Below are positions 10,443-19,249 of a DNA stretch of 64,000 nt, piece after piece. Positions within the stretch are counted from its first letter, which is position 1. Each line of letters begins with the position of its first letter. The DNA is taken from the NCBI GenBank assembly GCA_963720515.1, contig OY970397.1, forward strand, positions 2,418,001-2,482,000. Direction: 5' to 3'. The notes under the pieces were generated by a model. That model searched no databases and was not told where the DNA came from. It saw only the letters and a program-made list of their open reading frames with translations. A program made the position numbers and the translations under genes. Source of the DNA: G963720515 sp963720515 (GTDB lineage Bacteria > Actinomycetota > Thermoleophilia > Gaiellales > Gaiellaceae).

Positions 10443-12114
10443 CCGGTCGCGGTGTAGAAGAACGTCGTGTTGTCGTCGAGCGGGTTGCCCTGGCACGAGT
10501 ACACGCGGTTGTGCCAGCACGAGAAGCGCGCGCTCCCGTTCGTGAGGACGAGCGTCACGCGCTTCGCCTCGCCGAAGTTCGGCACCGTGATGATCCAGGT
10601 CGTCCCGCTCGGGTCGAGCACGGCGGGGTACCGGATGACCGTGCTGCCGTCCAGCGACTCGTAGACGGCCTGCGAGCGCGGCGAGGTCAAGGCGTCCGGC
10701 TGCTCGACCGTGAGCGTGAGCGTCGAGGTCGTCCTCGACGCCGCTCCGGCAGGAACGCGTAGTAGTCGTTCGAGAGGTGGGGCATGAGGATGCCCGGGTT
10801 CGTGCGCGGAAGCCCGGCCGGCGAGACGAGCTGCGTGGTGGTCGGCACCGGCGTCGGGTAGAGCGTCCCCTCCGTGTAGCCGATCTTCGGCAGGAGGTTC
10901 GTCGCGCCGAAGTCGGCGACGAAGTCGGGGAGCGTCACGCCCTTGGCGGCGAGGACGTTCCCGACCGCCTGGATCGAGTAGTCGTCCGGCGCGCCGGGCC
11001 GTGCGTCGGCGCGGCGCCAGATGGCGCGCACGACGTCGCGGCCGTACCGCTCGCTCAGGAGCTTGAAGAAGATCCACGAGCCGTACTTGAAGTTCGAGTC
11101 GGGGGAGCTGTTGTTGGGGTTGTAGTAGTCGAGCGGGTGCCAGAAGCGCTGCGCGCTGATCGGGCTGCGGCCGAGGTACTGGACGTTGTCGTTCACGTTG
11201 TCGAAGACCTCGTCCTCCATCCAGACCGCTGTGCTCTCCATGAACCAGCCGTCCTCGAGCCAGTCGTAGCCGTACTGGACGGCGTGGAAGAACTCGTGCG
11301 CGGCGGTGACGCGGAGCGCCGCCTTGCCGTACGCGCCGGCGCGGAACTGCCGCCGGCTGAAGTCGTCGTCCACCACGCAGTAGGCGGAGGCATAGCTCCG
11401 GAAGCGCGTGGCCGGGTCGTCGCTCGTGCAGTAGCCGTAGAGGCCGACCGAGCCGAGGTCGGCGACGTAGATGTCGAGCTTCTTCGAGCCGCCGTTGTTC
11501 CGCGACGTGATGTCGGAGCGCGGCGCCCGGTAGCCGAACCGGCCGACCTCGGTCGCCCAGACCTGCTGGAAGACCTTGCGGGTCGAGTCGATCCAGTCAG
11601 GCACGTGGTTCCGGTTCCCGTCGCGGAGCGCCGGCGCGTCCTGGCCGCGGATCGTCCACCAGTAGCACATGCGCGGGTCGCACACGTGGCGCGACGGGGC
11701 GCGATAGTGGCGGAAGGCGTCGCGCTTGTCGGTCGGGCGGGCGAGGATGCGCCGGGCGACCGCGCGCTGGGCGGGGCTGAGCTCGTCCATGCGCGCCGCG
11801 AGGTCGCGCAGGAGCTCGGTCGCCTCGCGCGGATCGGCGGAATCGATCTCGCCGTAGAGATGCCGGGCGCGTGCGGGCTCGACCAGCGAGCGGGCGCGCT
11901 CGAGCGCGTACTCCGCCTCCGTCAGCTCCCCCGTCTGGAGTGCGCGGGCCAGGCCGTCGTGTCCCGCCGGATGGAGGGCAGGATGGCGCGGCGCCGCCGC
12001 AGCGGGGCCGGCGGCGACGAAGAGGCCGGCGAGGACGAGCGCCGAGACGAGCCAGAGTCGTCCAGCGCGGCCGATGGGGAGGAGGCGGGTCAAGGGCGTG
12101 TGATCGGGCGTCAC
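10406..12114 (-). CDS. secreted putative zinc metalloprotease (MXAN_6640-like), one frameshift
   Basis: A GTG start at 12114 gives a signal peptide (RLWLVSALVLAGLFVAAGP, cleavage after AAAA). The central motif TAAHEFFHAVQYGYD supplies HExxH zinc ligands, followed by ESTAVWMEDEVFD with a likely third ligand region, resembling the MXAN_6640 family of putative metalloproteases. The frame breaks near 10745-10755: YYAFLP continues in the next frame as GAASRTTSTLTLTVEQP and runs to 10406. Adding one C in the CCGG at that spot restores a protein of about 569 residues. The C-terminal part is a beta-rich domain. The break is probably a consensus error but could be a real mutation. Confidence 0.75.
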
Positions 12115-12188
12115 CGCGCCCTGATCCCATGGTAGCGACGGATCTCGGATCCTCCCAGAGGGCCCCGACGAACCTTTACGGTGGCCGC
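12115..12188. promoter_or_regulatory. divergent intergenic region, metalloprotease/folK
   Basis: 74 bases separate two divergent starts, so promoters for both genes should lie here. I see no clear -35/-10 pair or operator. Confidence 0.4.
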
Positions 12189-12641
12189 GTGCGGGCGTAC
12201 ATCGGGCTCGGCGGAAACCTCGGCGACCGGCGCGCGATGCTCGACGCGGCGGTCGAAGCGCTGCGGCGCGAGCCGGGGATCGAGGTGGTCGCCGTCTCCA
12301 CCTTCCGCGAGACCGACCCCGTCGGGATAACGGACCAGCCTCGCTTCCTGAACGGCGCTGCGGCGATCGACACCGACCTCGCTCCCCGAGCGCTCCTCGA
12401 CCGGCTGCTCGCCGTCGAGCGCTCGCTCGGCCGGACACGCGAGGGAGAGCGTTTCGGCCCGCGCACGATCGACCTCGATCTCCTGCTCTACGGCGACGAG
12501 ACGGTGGACGAGCCGGGGCTCACGGTGCCCCATCCGCGCCTCGCCGAGCGGCCGTTCGCGCTCGAGCCGCTCGTCGAGCTCGACCCCGCTCTCACGCTGC
12601 CCGACGGACGCTCCCTCGGGGAGCTCCTCGGGCGGAGCTAG
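12189..12641 (+). CDS. folK: 2-amino-4-hydroxy-6-hydroxymethyldihydropteridine pyrophosphokinase
   Basis: 150 residues. The GTG at 12189 is chosen because the conserved domain begins at once with RAYIGLGGNLGDR; a longer upstream frame lacks homology. The FGPRTIDLDLLLYG motif with metal-binding Asp residues and the VPHPRLAERPFALEPL motif are both complete. It transfers pyrophosphate from ATP to hydroxymethyl-dihydropterin, giving the folP substrate. Confidence 0.95.
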   Translation: MRAYIGLGGNLGDRRAMLDAAVEALRREPGIEVVAVSTFRETDPVGITDQPRFLNGAAAIDTDLAPRALLDRLLAVERSLGRTREGERFGPRTIDLDLLLYGDETVDEPGLTVPHPRLAERPFALEPLVELDPALTLPDGRSLGELLGRS

Positions 12642-12651
12642 AATCAGGTGC

Positions 12652-13017
12652 ATGTCGCACCTCGATGATCTCGACGAGTTCGAGGCGGACCTCGAGCTTC
12701 GCCTGAAGCGCGAGTACACGGCCGTGTTCGGCCTGTTCCGCTACTGCGTCGTCACGCAGGACTCGACGTACCTCTGCAACCGGCTCGACCTCAAGGTGAT
12801 CCCGCAGACGAGCTACCCGTTCTTCCACCTGACGATGGAGGACGTGTGGGTCTGGGACAAGAACCGTCCGACGCGGATGATCCCGCGCGCCGAGGTCTAC
12901 ACGTCGAGCGACGTGACGATCGAGGAGCTCCGCGGCGAGGGCGAGGAGCCCGCGCTGACGCCCGAGGCGCTCGCCGAGAAGCTCGGCGAGTCGATCACCG
13001 GCGAAGACGAGTCCTAG
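12652..13017 (+). CDS. DUF2469 family protein
   Basis: 121 residues. The pattern EADLELRLKREYTAVFGLF, then RYCVVTQDSTYLCNRLDL, FFHLTMEDVWVWDKNRP and VTIEEL fits DUF2469, a small cytoplasmic family nearly confined to Actinomycetota. No biochemical function is established. It starts 10 bases after folK and ends 16 bases before coaX, so it is probably co-transcribed with them. Confidence 0.85.
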   Translation: MSHLDDLDEFEADLELRLKREYTAVFGLFRYCVVTQDSTYLCNRLDLKVIPQTSYPFFHLTMEDVWVWDKNRPTRMIPRAEVYTSSDVTIEELRGEGEEPALTPEALAEKLGESITGEDES

Positions 13018-13033
13018 CTCGGCCTCCGGCCCG

Positions 13034-13810
13034 ATGCTGCTCGCCGTCGACGTCGGCAACACGCAGACCGTCCTCGGCCTCTTCGACGGCGAGTCCCTCG
13101 TCGCCCACTGGCGGGTGACCACCGAGGCGGAGCGGACCGGCGACGAGCTCGGCGCGCTCATCACGCGGCTCCTCGAGCTTCGCGACCTCGGCTTCGAGGA
13201 GGTGGACGCGATGTGCCTCTCGACCACCGTCCCCGCGCTCGTCCGCGAGTACGCCGACTTTGCCGAGCGCTACGCCGACGCGCCGCTCCTCGTGGTCGGG
13301 CCAGGGACGAAGACCGGCGTCCCGATCCGCTACGACGATCCGCGCGAGGTCGGGCCCGACCGCGTCGTGAACGCGGTCGCGGCGCGCGAGCGCTACGGCG
13401 CGCCGTGCATCGTCGTCGACTTCGGCACCTCCACGAACTTCGACGCCGTCTCCGCCGCGGGGGAGTACGTCGGCGGCGTCCTCGCGCCCGGGATCGAGGT
13501 CTCCATGGACGCGCTCTTCGCCCGCGCCGCCCGGCTCACGAAGGTGGACTTCGTGGCGCCCGAGCGCGTCATCGCGACCTCGACGACGGCGGCGCTCCAG
13601 TCGGGCGTCGTCTACGGCTTCGCCGGCCAGGTGGACGGGATCGTGGACCGGATCCGCGCCGAGCTCGGCCAGGAGGCCCGCGTGATCGCGACCGGCGGCC
13701 TCGCGGATCTCATCGCCCCGCACTCGCGGACGATCGAGCTCGTGGACCCGCTTCTCACCCTCGAGGGCCTGCGGCTCGTGTGGGAGCGAAACCGCGACGG
13801 CGCGGGCTAA
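13034..13810 (+). CDS. coaX: type III pantothenate kinase
   Basis: 258 residues. The ASKHA-fold phosphate loop DVGNTQTVLGLFDG (residues 5-18), GPDRVVNAVAA and DFGTSTNFDAV motifs identify CoaX. It phosphorylates pantothenate with ATP, the first step to coenzyme A; CoaX enzymes need a monovalent cation and are not inhibited by CoA. The end is convergent with the cyclase fusion gene, leaving 10 bases. Confidence 0.94.
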   Translation: MLLAVDVGNTQTVLGLFDGESLVAHWRVTTEAERTGDELGALITRLLELRDLGFEEVDAMCLSTTVPALVREYADFAERYADAPLLVVGPGTKTGVPIRYDDPREVGPDRVVNAVAARERYGAPCIVVDFGTSTNFDAVSAAGEYVGGVLAPGIEVSMDALFARAARLTKVDFVAPERVIATSTTAALQSGVVYGFAGQVDGIVDRIRAELGQEARVIATGGLADLIAPHSRTIELVDPLLTLEGLRLVWERNRDGAG

Positions 13811-13820
13811 CGGCCCGGCG

Positions 13821-16800
13821 TCACTTCGTCAGCGACTGCTGCTTGAACGTCGGGCCGGGCTTGCCGTCGACGGCGACCGTGCCGTGGGGCTGGACGACGA
13901 CCTGGCTCAGCTGCACGCGCGTGAGCGGCGTCGACCAGAGGCCCTCGATCCAGGGCCGGCGCACGAGCATCGAGCGCCCGTAGAAGAGCGGGAGGATCGC
14001 CGCGTGCTCGTGTACCCAGAGCCGGTCGATCTCGTGGTAGAGGCGCATCCGCTCGCCCTGCGTCTGGAGCGAGCGCGCCTCGTCGAGCATTCCCTGGATC
14101 TCCTCGTCGAGGTAGAACGGCCAGCCGCTCGCGCCGAACAGGCCGCGGAAGAAGCCGTCGGGATCCGGGTAGTCGGCCGTCCACCCGGAGAGCCACATGT
14201 GCGCGTCGCCGAGCTGCGACGCCCAGAGGTGGCCCTTCTCCTCGCGCACCGTGACGCGGGCGCCGAGCTCCACGCGCCAGCGCTCGGCGAGGCCCTCGGC
14301 CGCCTCGGCCCACTTGGACGAGACGAGGGTTAGCTCGGGGAGGCCCTTGCCGCCGGGGTAGCCGCAGTCGGCGAGGAGCTTGCGCGCGAGCTCGGGGTCG
14401 AAGCCGAGGGCGACGCGGTGTGAGTGGCCGGGCATGGCGGGCGGGATCGCGCCGCCCTTCACGGCGGCGGTCATGAGCGCCATTGCCTCGGGCCGGAGCG
14501 TCTCCGGGTTGATCGCGTGCGCGAACGCCTTCCGGACGACCTCGTTCGAGAACGGCGCGAGGTTCGGGTTGAAGCCGACGTAGCTGAGGGCGAGCTCCGG
14601 CACGAGCTCGACCACCGTGTTCGGGGCGTCCCGGGCGCGCGGGTCGAGGAACTGGAGCACGTCGTACTTGCCGGCCGTCCACTCGTCGATCAGGAGCTCG
14701 GGCGCGTTGCGCACGAACTCGATGGCGATCTCCTTCACGTTGCCGCGGTCGCCCGACCAGTACTTGTTGGCGACGAGCAGCGCGCCTTCGGGCCCGTACT
14801 CCGCGAGCGTGAACGGTCCGTTGGTCACGAGGTTCTCGGGTCGGGCCCAGTCCTCGCCGAGCTCCTCGACCTTGTGCCGCGGCCGCGGATACGCCCAGGT
14901 GGACGCGAGGATGTAGGGGAAGTAGCTGCGCGGCTCGCGCAGGCGCACCTCGATCGTGCGGTCGTCGAGCGCCCTCGCGCTCTCGAGGTCGTCGAGGAGG
15001 AACGCGGTGACCGCGCCCTCCTCGCGCAGGCTCTCCCACGCGAAGACGAAGTCGTCGGCCGTGAGCGGCGTGCCGTCGCTCCAGCGCACGCCCTCCTTGA
15101 GCCGGAAGAGGTACTCGAGCCCGTCGCTCGAGACGCGCATGTTGTCGGCGATCGCCGGGACGACGTTCAGCTCCTGGTCGACGAGCAGGAGCCCCTGGAA
15201 GAGGTGCGAGACGAACTGGCCGCCCTCGGACGTGTAGACGTCGCCGGGCGAGACCTCGTCCGGCGGGATCGCGGCGGTCTCGATCCGCTCGGTCGGCTCG
15301 GGCGGCGGCACGTCCTCGACGCGGCAGCAGAACGCCTCGTCGTAGGTCTTCTCCGCCTCCTCGAAGTCGAACGCGAGGTGCTGGGCGAGCGCCATCTTGA
15401 AGAGCGTGTCGCGGGCGCGGCGCTCGTCGCCGAGGCGGGCCAGGAACCCGCGCGCCTTCGAGTAGTGCTCGAGCGCCTCCTGGTCGGCGTAGATCCGCCG
15501 GGCCGCGTCGCCCGCGGCGAGGAGGTACTCGACGGCGCGCATCGGCTCGTCCGCCTCGCTGAAGTGCCTGGCGAGCTGCTCGTAGACCTCCTCGAGCGAG
15601 TCCGCGTGGAGCTCCTCGAGCGCCTCGCCGACGCGAAGGTGCAGCTCCCGGCGGGTCGGCTCGACGAGCGTCGCGTAGGCGACCTCCTGGACGAGCCCGT
15701 GGCGGAAGCGGTACTCGGGCGACGGCCGGCGCCGCGTCTCGACGATGAGGTCGAGCCGCTGAAGCTCGAGGAGCGCATGGCCGAGGTCGCCGGCCGGCTC
15801 CACCTTCTCGAGCAGCGGCACGCCGAACGTCCGGCCGATGACCGCCGCGAGGCTGAGCGTGTCGCGCGTCCCCGGCTCGAGCCGGTCGAGCCGCGCCTGG
15901 AGCGCGCCCTGCACGAGGGCCGGGACGGCGAGCTCGTCGGGATCGACCGCGAGCTCCCAGGAGCCGTTGTCGCGCCGAAGCGCGCCGCGCTCGACGAGGT
16001 CGCGAAACGCCTCCTCGAGGAAGAACGGGTTGCCGCCGGCGCGCTCGACGAGGAGCTCGGCGACCGACTCGGGCAGGTCGCCGTCCGCGGCGCCGCCGAC
16101 GAGCAGCAGGCTCGCGTCGCCCGGCAGTGGCCGGAGCTCGATTTCGCGGTAGCGGTGCGGGTAGAGCTGGCGCGCGCGCTCGCCGAGCTGCCAGGAGCGG
16201 TGCTCGCGCTCCGTGCGGTAGAGGAAGAGGAGCGCGACGGCGGCCTCCTCGGTCACCTGGAGGGACTCCTCGAGCAGCTCGAGCGTGGACTCGTCGGCCC
16301 AGTGGAGATCCTCGAGGACGACGCAGAGCGGCATCTCCGCGGCGAGCAGGCAGAGCAGCTCGGCGAACGCGTCGAAGGTCTGGTGCTGGAGGCTCTCGCG
16401 GTTCAGCTCGCGGATGCGCTCGGCCTCGTCGGGCTCGAGCGTCAGCCCGAGCACGGTCGCGAGGAGCGGGTACGCGTCCTCGGCCTGGTCCTTGAAGAGG
16501 CCCGCGGTCTGCGCCTTCAGCTCGAGCCTGACGCGCGTCTCGGGCGTCGAGGCGCCGACGCCGAGCCAGTCGCGCAGGAAGTCGCGGATCGGCGAGTACG
16601 GGAAGCTCTGCGCGTACGAGACGGCGCGGCCCTCGACGAACCGCACGACGTCGTTGTACTCCTTGCGGATCTCCGAGACCAGGCGCGTCTTGCCGATGCC
16701 GGCCTCGCCCATCACGGAGACGATCACGCCGCGCCCTTCGCGCAGGCCGTCCATCGTGCGCTCGAGCACGGTGAGCTCGAAGTCCCGCCCGACGAGCGGC

Positions 16801-17414
16801 CCCTCCGGACGGGAGCGCTGGTCCTCGCGCTCGCCGCGCACGCCGTACGTCCGCAGCGTGGCCGCCTTCCCCGCGAGCTCCTTCGCGCCCAGGTCCTCGA
16901 GGAGGAAGCAGCTCTCGACCTGCCGCGCGGTGTCGGGGCCGATGGCCACCTCGCCCGGCGCCGCGACCTCCTGGAGGCGGGACGCGACGTTGACGGTGTC
17001 GCCCATCGCGTTCAAGCGCTCGGCGATGTCGATGTCGCCGTCGCCCTCGGGGACCACGACCACCGGGCCGGTGTTCACGCCGATCCGGACGGCGAGGTCG
17101 ACGTCGTAGGCCGAGCGCACCTCCTCGGAGTAGCGCGCGATCGCCCGCTGGATCGCCATGCCGGCGCGGACGGCGCGCTCGGAGTCGTCCTCGTGGGCGA
17201 CCGGCGCGCCGAAGACGGCGAAGATCTCGTCGCCGACGCGCTGCACGACCGTGCCGTCGTAGCGCCGGATCTGCGCGGTCATGAGCCGCAGCACCTCGTC
17301 CATCAGGAACTTGGCGCGCTCGGGCCCGAGGCGCTCTCCGATCCCCGTCGAGTTGACGACGTCGGCGATGAGGACGGAGACGATCCGCCGCTCGCCTGTG
17401 ACGACCGTTGCCAT
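13821..17414 (-). CDS. adenylate/guanylate cyclase - AAA ATPase/TPR - SBP_bac_5 fusion protein
   Basis: 1,197 residues from the ATG at 17414. Residues 1-190 are a class III nucleotide cyclase domain: LIADVVNSTG and VGDEIFAVFGAP give the two metal-binding Asp residues, and NAMGDTVNVASRL gives the Asn and Arg of the active site. Residues 205-500 are an AAA_16-type ATPase with Walker A GEAGIGKT and Walker B VVLEDLHWAD. A helical TPR-like part follows to about 690. Residues 695-1197 form a complete SBP_bac_5 (oligopeptide/nickel ABC solute-binding) domain: LFRLKEGVRWSDGTPLTADDF, KAFAHAIN, and WTADYPDPDGFF. There is no signal peptide or membrane helix, so the binding domain would be cytoplasmic. 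Possible role: ligand-controlled cyclic nucleotide signalling (inference). Confidence 0.88.
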   Translation of the reverse strand: MATVVTGERRIVSVLIADVVNSTGIGERLGPERAKFLMDEVLRLMTAQIRRYDGTVVQRVGDEIFAVFGAPVAHEDDSERAVRAGMAIQRAIARYSEEVRSAYDVDLAVRIGVNTGPVVVVPEGDGDIDIAERLNAMGDTVNVASRLQEVAAPGEVAIGPDTARQVESCFLLEDLGAKELAGKAATLRTYGVRGEREDQRSRPEGPLVGRDFELTVLERTMDGLREGRGVIVSVMGEAGIGKTRLVSEIRKEYNDVVRFVEGRAVSYAQSFPYSPIRDFLRDWLGVGASTPETRVRLELKAQTAGLFKDQAEDAYPLLATVLGLTLEPDEAERIRELNRESLQHQTFDAFAELLCLLAAEMPLCVVLEDLHWADESTLELLEESLQVTEEAAVALLFLYRTEREHRSWQLGERARQLYPHRYREIELRPLPGDASLLLVGGAADGDLPESVAELLVERAGGNPFFLEEAFRDLVERGALRRDNGSWELAVDPDELAVPALVQGALQARLDRLEPGTRDTLSLAAVIGRTFGVPLLEKVEPAGDLGHALLELQRLDLIVETRRRPSPEYRFRHGLVQEVAYATLVEPTRRELHLRVGEALEELHADSLEEVYEQLARHFSEADEPMRAVEYLLAAGDAARRIYADQEALEHYSKARGFLARLGDERRARDTLFKMALAQHLAFDFEEAEKTYDEAFCCRVEDVPPPEPTERIETAAIPPDEVSPGDVYTSEGGQFVSHLFQGLLLVDQELNVVPAIADNMRVSSDGLEYLFRLKEGVRWSDGTPLTADDFVFAWESLREEGAVTAFLLDDLESARALDDRTIEVRLREPRSYFPYILASTWAYPRPRHKVEELGEDWARPENLVTNGPFTLAEYGPEGALLVANKYWSGDRGNVKEIAIEFVRNAPELLIDEWTAGKYDVLQFLDPRARDAPNTVVELVPELALSYVGFNPNLAPFSNEVVRKAFAHAINPETLRPEAMALMTAAVKGGAIPPAMPGHSHRVALGFDPELARKLLADCGYPGGKGLPELTLVSSKWAEAAEGLAERWRVELGARVTVREEKGHLWASQLGDAHMWLSGWTADYPDPDGFFRGLFGASGWPFYLDEEIQGMLDEARSLQTQGERMRLYHEIDRLWVHEHAAILPLFYGRSMLVRRPWIEGLWSTPLTRVQLSQVVVQPHGTVAVDGKPGPTFKQQSLTK

Positions 17415-17458
17415 GTGGGAAGCGTACCGGGGCGCCACCCCAGCCCCGAGGCCCGGAT

Positions 17459-18517
17459 TTACCCGCCCGCGTAGATCGAGACCGGCAGGTCGAGCGTCGT
17501 GTGCTCGACCTCCGGGAGCTCTGCGCGGAGGCCGTCGAGCAACTCGGCGGCGCCGGGCGCGGCCGCGAGCAGGCGCTCCTCGACCTCGGCGACCGTCGCG
17601 AGCTGGACGAGCTCCTGCTTGAACGGCTTCGGGAACCGCCCGCGGCCGAGGTACCACCCGTAGAACTTCTTCAGGAACCCGGTCGCGCGCTCCTCGCCCA
17701 TCTCGCGGACGGTGTCCTCGATGAAGAGCAGGAGCTCGGCGACGATCTCCTCGCGCGAGGGCCGGCCGTCCGCGAGGCCGGCGATCTCGCCGACCGTCCA
17801 CGGGTTCCCCTGCGCGGCCCGGCCGACCATGACCGCCGCGGCGCCGGTCTCGGCCAGGACCGTCTCCGCACGCGCGCGCGACGTGATGTCGCCCGAAGCG
17901 ATCACGGGGACGTCCACGAGCTCGACCAGCTCCGCGGTGAGGGAGTGGTCGGCCGTGCCCGTGTACATCTGCTTCGCGGAGCGGGGGTGAAGGGTGAGCG
18001 CGGCGGCGCCTGCCTCGACCAGCTGCGGCCCGACCGAGAGCGCCGTGCGCGACCCGTTCGCAAGTCCGCGGCGCATCTTCACCGTGACGGGGACGTCCAC
18101 CGCGTCGGCGACGGCCTCGACGATCGCGCACGCCCGCTCGGGGTCGTCGAGCAGCGTCGCGCCGGCGCCGGTCTTCGTCACCTTGCGGACGGGGCAGCCG
18201 AAGTTGATGTCCACGATGTCCGCGCCGGCCTCCTCGACCTGGCGCGCCGCGTCAGCCATGACCGACGGCTCGGCGCCGAAGATCTGCACGGCGAGCGGAT
18301 GCTCGTCCGCGCCGATGCGCAGGTAGCCGAGCGTCCGCTCGTTGCGGTGCTGGAGCCCCGCGCAGCTGACCATCTCCGAGCACACGAGCCCCGCGCCGAA
18401 CCTGCGGCCCTGGCGCCGGAACGCCTGGACGCTGACGCCCGCCATTGGCGCGAGCACGATCCGGCTCGGGATCTCGACCGTCCCGATGTGCCAGGGGGTG
18501 TCGAGTTTGGCCTGCAT
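17459..18517 (-). CDS. dusB: tRNA-dihydrouridine synthase
   Basis: 352 residues. The FMN barrel opens with IVLAPMAGVS, and the active-site stretch DINFGCPVRKVTKTGAGA (about 102-119) carries the catalytic Cys. VKMRRG, the TLHPRSAKQMYTG motif and VIASGDI follow, then the C-terminal tRNA-binding helices with KKFYGWYLG. It reduces uridines in the tRNA D-loop with NADPH. The DusB/DUS subgroup assignment is by overall resemblance. It is divergent from greA. Confidence 0.93.
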   Translation of the reverse strand: MQAKLDTPWHIGTVEIPSRIVLAPMAGVSVQAFRRQGRRFGAGLVCSEMVSCAGLQHRNERTLGYLRIGADEHPLAVQIFGAEPSVMADAARQVEEAGADIVDINFGCPVRKVTKTGAGATLLDDPERACAIVEAVADAVDVPVTVKMRRGLANGSRTALSVGPQLVEAGAAALTLHPRSAKQMYTGTADHSLTAELVELVDVPVIASGDITSRARAETVLAETGAAAVMVGRAAQGNPWTVGEIAGLADGRPSREEIVAELLLFIEDTVREMGEERATGFLKKFYGWYLGRGRFPKPFKQELVQLATVAEVEERLLAAAPGAAELLDGLRAELPEVEHTTLDLPVSIYAGG

Positions 18518-18640
18518 AAGGGAGGAAATGGTAGCCGAGGCCCGAAACGGCGACGGTTGACGCGACCGCTATCATTCGCCCGCTCACGGGCGCCCGACCC
18601 CGCCCCGTGAGCCGCTTCGAGGGGTCGCGGAAGGATTGCC

Positions 18641-19114
18641 GTGAAGGACGTACTGCTTACCCCGGAAGGGATGAATCGCCTCCAGGAGGAGCTCGACACC
18701 CTGCGCACCGACAAGCGCCGCGAGGTCGCGGAACGCATCGCCCACGCGCGTGAGTTCGGCGACATCGCGGAGAACTCGGAATACGACGACGCGAAGAACG
18801 AGCAGGCGATGGTCGAGCAGAAGATCGCCCAGCTCGAGGAGCGCCTCTCGCGCGCGCGGCTGATCGAGAAGGAGGACGTCCCCAAGGGCGTCGTCGCGAT
18901 CGGTACGCGCGTCCGGCTGCGGGATCTCGACGCGAAGCAGACGATCGAGTACGTGATCGTCGGCTCCGCCGAGGCCAACCCCGCCGAGTCGAAGCTCTCC
19001 AACGAGTCGCCCGTCGGCAAGGCGATCATCGGCCGCAAGAAGGGCGAGACGGTCGAGGTCGCCGCGCCGCGCGGCTCCATGAAGTACAAGATCATGGACG
19101 TCAAGGCCGCCTGA
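18641..19114 (+). CDS. greA: transcription elongation factor GreA
   Basis: 157 residues from GTG. The N-terminal coiled coil (LTPEGMNRLQEELDTL ... NSEYDDAKNEQ, with the acidic tip residues DIAENSEYDDA) and the C-terminal FKBP-like domain (NESPVGKAIIGRKKGETVEV) are complete. It enters the RNA polymerase secondary channel and stimulates transcript cleavage in arrested complexes. It lies ahead of lysS, an arrangement found widely in bacteria. Confidence 0.96.
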   Translation: MKDVLLTPEGMNRLQEELDTLRTDKRREVAERIAHAREFGDIAENSEYDDAKNEQAMVEQKIAQLEERLSRARLIEKEDVPKGVVAIGTRVRLRDLDAKQTIEYVIVGSAEANPAESKLSNESPVGKAIIGRKKGETVEVAAPRGSMKYKIMDVKAA

Positions 19115-19249
19115 GCCGCATCCGGCCGCGGCTGCGCCGCGACCATGACGATCTCAGGCGGGTGAGGGTCTGCGGGGTTGTGGCGCTCGGGCTCTTCGTG
19201 GGCTGGCGCATCTGGGGTTGAGCGGCCGAGCGAATACACTCGCGCGGCG

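Noticed and set aside
14424..17474. A 1,016-residue forward frame opposite the cyclase fusion
   Set aside because: Arg/Asp/Glu-rich shadow frame; the reverse frame has clear cyclase, ATPase and solute-binding motifs.
19160..19222. 19-codon GTG ORF between greA and lysS with a hydrophobic look
   Set aside because: Too short and no ribosome site; not supportable without conservation.
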